Shown one piece after another: positions 1 through 4,868 of a stretch of DNA of 6,371 nucleotides. Under the pieces are notes generated by a model. The model had not been told where the DNA came from. It made no database searches and saw nothing but the letters and a program-made list of their open reading frames with translations. Origin of the DNA: Gemmatimonadota bacterium (GTDB lineage Bacteria > Gemmatimonadota > Gemmatimonadetes > Gemmatimonadales > Gemmatimonadaceae); NCBI GenBank assembly GCA_947457715.1, contig CANGXK010000160.1, forward strand, positions 1 through 6,371, written 5' to 3'. The translations under genes were made by a program, and so were the position numbers. Positions within the stretch are counted from its first letter, which is position 1, and each line of letters starts with the position of its first letter.

Positions 1-831
1 GGCGACGTGCTCGCCGGCAAGAAGCTCGCGACGACGGAAGAGGTGTGGTACACCTCGGTCGACGGCTTTCGGATTCAGGGCTGGGTCGTGAAGCCGGCGG
101 ACTTCGACGCCGCGAAGAAGTACCCGATGATGCTGGAGATTCACGGCGGTCCGCACTCGATGTACAACGTAGGCTTCAGCTTCGCGCGCCAGGATCACGC
201 CGCCAATGGCTACGTCGTGCTGTACACCAATCCGCGCGGCTCCACCGGCTACGGCTCGGCCTTCGGCAACGCGATCAAGAACGCGTATCCGGGCAAGGAC
301 TACCACGACCTCATGGCCGGCGTCGACACCGTCATCAACCGTGGCTTCGTCGATCGCAACCGGCTGTACGTGTTCGGCTGCTCCGGCGGCGGCGTGCTCA
401 CGTCGTGGATCGTCGGACAGACCGATCGCTTCGCGGCGGCCAGCGCGAACTGCCCCGTGACCAACTGGCTCAGCTTCGTCGGCACCACCGATGGGTCGAG
501 CTGGTACTACAACTTCGCCAAGTTCCCGTGGGACGATCCGAGCGAGCACCTGAAGCGCTCGCCGCTGATGTATGTGGGCAATGTGAAGACCCCGACGATG
601 CTGATGACCGGCGTGAACGATCTGCGCACGCCGATGGGCCAGACGGAGGAGTACTACGAGGCGCTCAAGATCCGGAAGGTGCCGACCGCGATGATCCGCT
701 TCAACAACGAGTGGCACGGCACCAGCTCCACGCCATCGAACTTTATCCGCACGCAGCTCTATTTGCGGAGCTGGTTCGACAAATATCAGTCGCCTCCCTC
801 GGGACAGCGCGTGACGCAGGAGCAGCAGTGA
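1..831 (+). CDS. S9 family (prolyl oligopeptidase-type) serine peptidase, C-terminal catalytic part; 5' end outside window
   Basis: This is the alpha/beta-hydrolase catalytic domain of an S9 peptidase, which cleaves peptides after binding them under an N-terminal beta-propeller. The reading frame is open from base 1, so the propeller and any signal peptide lie upstream of the window. Visible family marks, in order: the oxyanion-region motif HGGPH (142-156); the S9 motif NPRGSTGYG near 226-252; the nucleophile elbow GCSGGG with the catalytic Ser codon at 382-384; the acid in GVNDLRTP with the Asp codon at 619-621; and the His in EWHGTS at 715-717. The triad is therefore complete and correctly ordered. 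The residue before the nucleophile is Cys, where Gly is more usual in this family. After the last helix (LRSWFDKY) there is a short Gln-rich tail. The GTG at base 7 is internal, not the start. Probably periplasmic or secreted by analogy with related oligopeptidases, but the signal is not visible. The fold and family are secure; the substrate is unknown. Confidence 0.95.
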   Translation, partial: GDVLAGKKLATTEEVWYTSVDGFRIQGWVVKPADFDAAKKYPMMLEIHGGPHSMYNVGFSFARQDHAANGYVVLYTNPRGSTGYGSAFGNAIKNAYPGKDYHDLMAGVDTVINRGFVDRNRLYVFGCSGGGVLTSWIVGQTDRFAAASANCPVTNWLSFVGTTDGSSWYYNFAKFPWDDPSEHLKRSPLMYVGNVKTPTMLMTGVNDLRTPMGQTEEYYEALKIRKVPTAMIRFNNEWHGTSSTPSNFIRTQLYLRSWFDKYQSPPSGQRVTQEQQ

Positions 832-853
832 CGGTGGTGATCACGACGGCGAT

Positions 854-1714
854 GTGACAGCCGTGAGTGATCTGTTACTTCGGGGGCGCGGCGCCGATGC
901 CGGCAGCCGCGCCCCCGCGTGGTTGGTACGGTGCGCCGGAGCGGTGCTCGGAGTCGCGCTCGCGCAACTGGCGTCCGTCCTTGGCCTGTGGACGGCGACC
1001 GGCGTCTCCATCGTTCCCGCACGCGTGATGCTGATGCTGTGCGGTGCGGTCCTCGCCCCGACCTCGCATGGCGCGTGGCTTTGGCGGCTCTCAGGCATAC
1101 TCACGACCGCGATCATGCTGGTGTCGTACACGCCGCTGGTGACACCACTGATCGCGCCATTCGTACGGCGTGACACGACCAGCGCACTGACCGGCCACGT
1201 CGCGGCCGACGCCGTCGTGGTGCTGTCGGGAGGCGTCACCTCCGAGGGGCGCGTGACCGGTGCCGCGCTCGAACGGTTGCTCAGCGGCTTTCAGGAGGCG
1301 CGCCGCCGCGGCATCCCCGTGGTTGCGCTGTCGGCTGTCGGCGATGACCGGGATCACACCGTCCCGACCTCCGAGCAGGATCAACGGGAGCTCGCGCAGC
1401 TCATGGCGCCGGAGGTGGAACTCCGCTTTGTGCACGACGTGCACAGCACCCGTGACGAAGCGCTGGCCTTCGCCGCCATGGCGCGCGCACACCGGTGGCG
1501 GCGCGTGGTGCTCGTCACGTCTCCGCTGCATTCACGCCGCGCCTGCGCGACCGTTGAGCAGGCAGGACTACCGGTGCTCTGCCTGCCGGCCGCCTCGCGC
1601 GAGTATGCCCTCTCTCGTCTGGATCGGCCCGACGACCGGCAACTGGTTTTCACCGATGTACTGTATGAAGCCGCTGCCACCACGCTGTACGCGTGGCGGG
1701 GCTGGACGCGGTAG
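854..1714 (+). CDS. DUF218/YdcF-SanA-ElyC-like membrane-anchored protein
   Basis: A 286-residue protein with a hydrophobic N-terminal third and a C-terminal DUF218 domain. About three membrane segments are visible (roughly residues 23-46, 53-69 and 76-100). The DUF218 domain follows from about residue 118: it opens with DAVVVLSGG (119-127), continues with a helix containing RLLSGFQEARRRG, then has the STRDEA motif (198-203) and VTSPLHSRRA (221-230). These are the conserved blocks of the YdcF/SanA/ElyC family. Some members are linked to envelope integrity or peptidoglycan precursor metabolism, but the reaction is not settled, so I give no substrate. The start is uncertain: GTG at 854 is the first in-frame start, and GTG at 863 is equally possible. 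No well-spaced Shine-Dalgarno is seen; GGTGGTGATC (833-842) matches the anti-SD well but lies about 16 nt too far upstream. The gene starts 22 nt after the S9 peptidase stop, so co-transcription is likely. Confidence 0.88.
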   Translation: MTAVSDLLLRGRGADAGSRAPAWLVRCAGAVLGVALAQLASVLGLWTATGVSIVPARVMLMLCGAVLAPTSHGAWLWRLSGILTTAIMLVSYTPLVTPLIAPFVRRDTTSALTGHVAADAVVVLSGGVTSEGRVTGAALERLLSGFQEARRRGIPVVALSAVGDDRDHTVPTSEQDQRELAQLMAPEVELRFVHDVHSTRDEALAFAAMARAHRWRRVVLVTSPLHSRRACATVEQAGLPVLCLPAASREYALSRLDRPDDRQLVFTDVLYEAAATTLYAWRGWTR

Positions 1715-1840
1715 TGGTGTCACGCGGCCCCAAGTACCCCTTCACGCTCCGGGATTGTCGAATACGTGATTTGCGACACTTTCCTGTGATGCAGAGGACG
1801 GGTAGGTTTTGAAATTGTCCACTCTCACGCCACCAATTCC
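1715..1840. other. intergenic spacer before the lipoprotein gene
   Basis: A 126-bp spacer between the DUF218 gene and the lipoprotein gene. It is visibly more A/T-rich than the flanking genes, as expected of a promoter region. TTGTCG (1755-1760) and TTGAAA (1809-1814) resemble -35 elements, but neither has a convincing -10 partner at normal spacing, so I do not call a promoter. No Shine-Dalgarno precedes the ATG at 1841: the last 15 bases are pyrimidine- and A-rich. No repeat or RNA structure stands out. Confidence 0.5.
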
Positions 1841-2791
1841 ATGATCCCGTTCTCATTCCGCAAGCGTGCGTCCGCCACGCTTGCCGTTGTGCTGGTTCAC
1901 TCGTTGAGCGCCTGCGCGGACACCGCCGCCCGTGCGCGCGCCGACTCGCTGTCGGTTGCCTTGGCCGGTGCGAGCGCCGAACGTGATTCGCTGCAGGGGT
2001 TGATGCAGGGCACGACGGCTGACAAGGATCGCGCCTTGGCGCAGGTCGTCGAGGCCTCGAAGTTTGCCGATGAAGTGGACGCCGAACTGCGTAAGGTGCG
2101 CGGGCTCTCGTCGAAGGTCGGCGTCTCGAAGAGTGACGAGTCGGGCAAGTCGGAGGCGGCGGCGGCTCAGAAGGATATTCTCGATCGCCTGACGCAGATG
2201 CGGCAGCGGTTGGCCGCCCGGCAGCGGCAGGTCACCGCGATGCTCGATACAATGAAGACGATGCGCGCCGATTCCAGTGCAGCGGCCACGCTCCTCGCCG
2301 ACCTGAACGCCCGCCTGGCCACACGCGACAGGGAAATCGCCGTGTTTCAGGACGAGGTGCGTGCCCTCCGCTCGAAAAACGAGCAGCTGACGGTCGAAAA
2401 GGCAGTACTGACCGACACGGTGAAGGCCATGGACGTGCGGGAGAACAAGGTGTTTTATCTCGTGGGTTCGCGTCGCCAGCTGATCGCCGACAAGGTCGTC
2501 ACCGAAGAAGGCGGTTCACGCGGCCTGCTGATCGTGAAACTTGGCAAGACGCTGGTGCCTTCACGTTCGCTCGATGAGTCCCGCTTCACCCGGGCCGATC
2601 GCCGCGAAGTGCTGACCATCCCGCTGCCGCGCAGCGATCGCCCATATCGCATCGTCTCGCGTCACGACGTGGGCCTGATCGAAGCGGAAAAGAAAGAGAA
2701 GGACGGCGCCTTCCGCGGTGAGAGCATCCGTATCACGGATCCGGTGAAGTTCTGGGCGGCCTCGCGCTACCTGATCATCGTCGAGAAGTAA
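1841..2791 (+). CDS. coiled-coil lipoprotein with Bacteroidota-like C-terminal domain
   Basis: A 316-residue protein of unknown function. The N-terminus is a lipoprotein signal: basic residues at 7-9 (RKR), a hydrophobic stretch at 10-19, and the lipobox LSAC with the lipidated Cys at residue 25. Ala follows that Cys; if Lol sorting rules apply, this favours the outer membrane. From about residue 33 to 198 the protein is charged, Ala/Leu/Gln-rich and heptad-like, with two likely coiled-coil stretches separated by a Gly/Ser/Lys-rich break around 92-105. From about 203 to the end is a compact domain beginning VFYLVGSRRQLI and ending ITDPVKFWAASRYLIIVEK. From memory, similar segments (YYVVGT.KEL..., FW..S.YLVIV) end coiled-coil lipoproteins in Bacteroidota; this needs a profile search. 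The ATG at 1841 is chosen because it gives a complete lipoprotein signal. It lacks a Shine-Dalgarno. A structural or envelope-tethering role is plausible, but no enzymatic motif is seen. Confidence 0.88.
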   Translation: MIPFSFRKRASATLAVVLVHSLSACADTAARARADSLSVALAGASAERDSLQGLMQGTTADKDRALAQVVEASKFADEVDAELRKVRGLSSKVGVSKSDESGKSEAAAAQKDILDRLTQMRQRLAARQRQVTAMLDTMKTMRADSSAAATLLADLNARLATRDREIAVFQDEVRALRSKNEQLTVEKAVLTDTVKAMDVRENKVFYLVGSRRQLIADKVVTEEGGSRGLLIVKLGKTLVPSRSLDESRFTRADRREVLTIPLPRSDRPYRIVSRHDVGLIEAEKKEKDGAFRGESIRITDPVKFWAASRYLIIVEK

Positions 2792-2797
2792 TCGCGG

Positions 2798-3247
2798 TCA
2801 GACGTGGGGGAGTTCTCGATCCCCCACGTCGCCGCCCTCGTGGTGCCAATCCAGTTCTTCCGGCGAGAGTGGGCGAATGGCAAGATCCACCGCCAGCCAG
2901 GTCGTCTTGGCGAACGGGTAGCAAAACACGCAGCCGGAGAGCATCAGGAAGGCCGTGACGTACGTGATCAGGTCCCACGGCGGATCGGGCCAGGTGAAGT
3001 ACACGAAGCCGCACACGCAGAAGAACAGAATGAGTTCGACGGCAATGAGATTGAAGAGATATGCGCCGACGAAGTAGTCATTCTCTCCGCGCTCGAGCCG
3101 GATGCCGCACGAGGGACAGCGCTCCTTGAGCTCGAAGAACGACGCGAAGATTTTCGGGCCGCCACAATGCGGGCAGCGCAAGCGTAGCGCGCGCGATACC
3201 AACTGGGTGACCGATGGCGTGCTGACGGCGACCAACGGGGAGGTCAT
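2798..3247 (-). CDS. DUF983 family zinc-ribbon membrane protein
   Basis: A 149-residue protein. The N-terminal part carries two knuckles, CPHCG (Cys25, Cys28) and CPSCG (Cys44, Cys47), spaced like a four-Cys zinc ribbon. Next comes the family-typical segment RGENDYFVGAYLFN, then two membrane helices (about 59-84 and 93-111), and a tail with FAKTTWLAVDLAIRPLSPEEL. This order (zinc ribbon, two transmembrane segments, short cytoplasmic tail) is that of DUF983 proteins, whose biochemical role is unknown. The start ATG (3247-3245) overlaps the upstream hydrolase stop TGA (3246-3244) as ATGA, and no Shine-Dalgarno precedes it, so translation is probably coupled to the hydrolase. The last ten codons also form the hairpin at 2801-2830. 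The gene converges on the lipoprotein gene with six bases between stop codons. Confidence 0.9.
   Translation of the reverse strand: MTSPLVAVSTPSVTQLVSRALRLRCPHCGGPKIFASFFELKERCPSCGIRLERGENDYFVGAYLFNLIAVELILFFCVCGFVYFTWPDPPWDLITYVTAFLMLSGCVFCYPFAKTTWLAVDLAIRPLSPEELDWHHEGGDVGDRELPHV
2801..2830. terminator. candidate bidirectional terminator hairpin between convergent genes
   Basis: A perfect inverted repeat: GACGTGGGGGA (2801-2811) pairs with TCCCCCACGTC (2820-2830) around an 8-nt loop, giving 11 consecutive base pairs, mostly G-C. It begins 10 nt after the plus-strand lipoprotein stop. On the minus strand it occupies the last ten sense codons of the DUF983 gene. There is no T-run on either side, so it is not a classic rho-independent terminator, but a GC-rich hairpin at a convergent junction fits a U-tract-less terminator or a 3'-end stabiliser. 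The function is inferred from position. Confidence 0.55.
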
Positions 3248-4362
3248 CGCTGCGGCAGCGCGGCGAGGAACTCACTGAGGTATCCGCCCCACACACGCGG
3301 CGCCGAGTGCGTGCCGTGTCCACGCGTCTCCGGCGTGATCGGCAACAGGATGAACTTCGTGCGTGGCATGGTCGCGGCATAGCGTTCCGCCAAGCCGAGC
3401 TCCGGCGGATTGACCTGATCGTCGGCCGAGTTGATGAACAAGGCGGGCGCGGTGATGCGCGCGAGCGTCGAGGACGGGTCGTAGTCGCGCGAGGCGTCGA
3501 ACTGATAGAGAAAATCGTTGGCGTCGGTGGTTGCCATGCGCGCATCGAGGTAAGCGCGGATCACGCTGTCGGCCTTGTCGCGCGTCGGCGCCTGCGCTTG
3601 CTGCACGAGCGGCGCGCTCGACATGATATACAGCATCATCTGCGCGGCGCGGAGCCCCGGCGGCGTGCTCGTGTACTCCCCGCCCTTCCAGGCGGGATCG
3701 CTGCGAATCGCATCCATCGCCATCGTGCGGATCATGCGATTGCGTCCGGCAATCTGCGCCGGCACACAGGCGTACGGTGCGAGGCCGTCCATGAAGTCGG
3801 GATACGTCGCACCCCAGACCCAGCCGTGCATGCAGCCCATCGACGTGCCCATGATGAGGCGCAGATGGTTCACCTTCAAGTGCTCGGTGAGCAACCGATG
3901 CTGTGCGGTGACCATGTCGTCGTACGTGTACTTCGGGAAACGCATGTGCATCCCATCGCTGGGCTTGCTCGAGGCGCCATGACCGATGCCATCGGGCAGC
4001 ACGATGAAATACTTCGCACTGTCGAGCAGCTTGCCTGGGGCGAACAGTTCTCCCGCGTAGCCGGCCGACAGGAAGCTGCGTCCGCTGCCCCCCGTACCAT
4101 GCAGGATCATGACAGCGTTGCGAACGATGCCGTTGGCATCGCGCTTGGGGGTGCCGAGGGTGGTGTAGTGGAGGCGCAGCTCAGGAAGGCGCTCACCGGA
4201 GCGGAAGGCAAAATCTCTCACGAGATAGTCTCCCTGCGTCCCGGCGCGAGCCCAGCTGGCGGCAGAAGTGGGCGTCTGGGCGTTGCCGACCGACGCCGTT
4301 ATGGCTGAGCTCGCGAGAGTAACCGAGCTGAGTAGGAGGCGAAGAAGCGATCCACGTGACAT
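3244..4362 (-). CDS. secreted MetX-like alpha/beta hydrolase (homoserine O-acetyltransferase-like fold)
   Basis: With ATG at 4362 this is 372 residues: a signal peptide (hydrophobic core about residues 6-25, likely cleavage after VGNA, residue 28), then an alpha/beta-hydrolase domain with the MetX layout. Visible blocks are RSGERLPELRLHYTTLG, the strand and loop ILHGTGGSG, YFIVLPDGIGHG, the nucleophile elbow GTSMGCMHGW with Ser174 (codon 3843-3841), the acid in NSADDQVNPPE (Asp315, codon 3420-3418, or its neighbour Asp314), and the His in TRGHGTHS (His349, codon 3318-3316). The triad is complete. True MetX enzymes are cytoplasmic and make O-acetylhomoserine; an exported copy is more likely an esterase or acyl hydrolase, though the substrate cannot be read from the sequence. 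The start is disputed: the frame stays open to an ATG at 4641 with a much better ribosome site, which would give 465 residues. I prefer 4362 because the signal peptide starts there. The stop overlaps the DUF983 start. Confidence 0.88.
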   Translation of the reverse strand: MSRGSLLRLLLSSVTLASSAITASVGNAQTPTSAASWARAGTQGDYLVRDFAFRSGERLPELRLHYTTLGTPKRDANGIVRNAVMILHGTGGSGRSFLSAGYAGELFAPGKLLDSAKYFIVLPDGIGHGASSKPSDGMHMRFPKYTYDDMVTAQHRLLTEHLKVNHLRLIMGTSMGCMHGWVWGATYPDFMDGLAPYACVPAQIAGRNRMIRTMAMDAIRSDPAWKGGEYTSTPPGLRAAQMMLYIMSSAPLVQQAQAPTRDKADSVIRAYLDARMATTDANDFLYQFDASRDYDPSSTLARITAPALFINSADDQVNPPELGLAERYAATMPRTKFILLPITPETRGHGTHSAPRVWGGYLSEFLAALPQR

Positions 4363-4379
4363 ACTGGAAGGTAACAACA

Positions 4380-4398
4380 GCCAGCGACTCACGCTGGC
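4380..4398 (-). repeat. small hairpin just upstream of the 4362 start
   Basis: A perfect 7-bp stem, GCCAGCG (4380-4386) with CGCTGGC (4392-4398), around a 5-nt loop. It ends 17 bases before the ATG at 4362. No Shine-Dalgarno lies between it and the ATG. It could influence initiation there or be incidental in GC-rich DNA. Confidence 0.35.
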
Positions 4399-4450
4399 CC
4401 CGCCGACAGGCGATCGGCTTGCGCGATTGGACGCGCGGGCAGCTCTGCTC

Positions 4451-4508
4451 CCCGTGCGGGAATGAAGCACGGGAGTTCGGCGCCATCCACGCGCGACACG
4501 GGAGTTCG
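4451..4508. repeat. 12-bp direct repeat pair plus overlapping hairpin upstream of the hydrolase
   Basis: CACGGGAGTTCG occurs twice, at 4468-4479 and 4497-4508, 29 bp apart start to start. The first copy overlaps a 7-bp inverted repeat, CCCGTGC (4451-4457) with GCACGGG (4467-4473), with a 9-nt loop. The block lies about 90-145 bp upstream of ATG 4362, where an operator could sit if that is the true start. No function is shown. Confidence 0.35.
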
Positions 4509-4648
4509 TCGACGTCATCACCGACGAGGGCGGGGCTCCGCCGAGAATGCCGGAGCCGACGGCAGACGCCGGAGTCACCACCCGCGCGAGAGGCGGCGTC
4601 GCGATGGCCGCGAGGCCGCAAAGGACGCGAGTCAATTTCATGGACGAT

Positions 4649-4654
4649 CTCCTC
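4649..4654 (-). promoter_or_regulatory. strong Shine-Dalgarno (GAGGAG) before ATG 4641
   Basis: Read on the minus strand, GAGGAG lies 7 nt upstream of the ATG at 4641. It is the best-spaced ribosome-binding site I find at any start in this window. It matters because it supports initiation at 4641, 93 codons upstream of the hydrolase start that protein features favour. Confidence 0.6.
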
Positions 4655-4721
4655 GCGTGACAGTGCCCCGAAGGAGAAGGCCCATAGCGTGCCGTGGGTG
4701 CGGGTGAGGTGTGCGGGGCGG

Positions 4722-4851
4722 CACAACGGCCAACGGCTTAGGTGTCAGGGAGGAGGGTCTCAGGGTGGCGGAGGCAGGTGCACTACGCGCCGTTGCTGCG
4801 TCCTCCTTCCTGACACCCTCCTCCCTGACACCTAAGCCGTTGGCCGTTGTG
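4722..4851. repeat. long inverted repeat (37-bp perfect core, about 51-bp arms) with internal tandem units
   Basis: Bases 4722-4758 are the exact reverse complement of 4815-4851 (37 of 37). The pairing continues imperfectly for 14 more positions (4759-4772 with 4801-4814, 10 of 14), leaving a 28-nt loop at 4773-4800. Each arm is modular: a 7-bp unit CAACGGC in tandem (4724-4737 on the left), then two 15-bp units. The left units are GGTGTCAGGGAGGAG (4741-4755) and a 12/15 variant (4756-4770). The right arm, read on the minus strand, holds the same unit plus a 14/15 copy (4832-4818 and 4817-4803). No target-site duplication is visible at the ends. The element lies 17 nt after the M14-type gene's stop and 80 nt before the upstream candidate start of the hydrolase, so it could end or protect the M14-type transcript. 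It could equally be an intergenic palindromic repeat or MITE-like element. Confidence 0.9.
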
Positions 4852-4868
4852 ATGCTGAGCGTCGCGCC

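Larger units (their letters stand above)
4363..4641 (-). other. in-frame 93-codon upstream extension of the hydrolase frame, with its own signal-like N-terminus
   Basis: The hydrolase frame is open upstream from 4362 to an ATG at 4641. The extension begins MKLTRVLCGLAAIATPPLAR, which has the charge and hydrophobicity of an export signal, and its first 40 or so codons mostly end in G or C, as in the real genes here. Beyond about residue 45 it becomes Arg/Ser-rich with no recognisable domain, and rarer codons such as AGA and TTA appear near 4440-4370. It could be a genuine N-terminal extension, the surviving 5' end of a lost secreted-protein gene, a leader peptide ORF, or chance openness in high-GC DNA. 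If the hydrolase starts at 4362, this stretch is its 5' leader or promoter region. Confidence 0.4.

Noticed and set aside
45..857. 270-codon plus-strand open frame overlapping the S9 peptidase
   Set aside because: It is out of frame within a well-supported peptidase domain, and the Arg-rich product has no motif.
1698..1731. Possible terminator hairpin around the DUF218 stop codon (GGGGC with GCCCC, CGCG with CGCG)
   Set aside because: The stem needs a 4-nt bulge, the loop is 12 nt and no T-run follows; too weak to call in GC-rich sequence.
1755..1837. Sigma-70-like or Bacteroidota-type promoter for the lipoprotein gene
   Set aside because: TTGTCG, TTGCGA and TTGAAA lack a -10 at normal spacing, and TAGGTTTT (1803-1810) resembles the Bacteroidota -7 motif but is too far from the nearest TTTG.
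3307..4308. 333-codon plus-strand open frame
   Set aside because: It lies entirely antisense to the hydrolase, which has a full catalytic triad and family motifs. The product is Arg/His/Ala-rich with no domain, typical of a shadow frame in high-GC DNA.
4193..4726. 177-codon minus-strand open frame overlapping the hydrolase start region
   Set aside because: It crosses the signal peptide and catalytic domain in another frame and has Arg-rich composition without motifs.
4722..4851. The inverted repeat as an insertion sequence or CRISPR
   Set aside because: There is no transposase frame inside, no visible target duplication, and the units are tandem and inverted without unique spacers.
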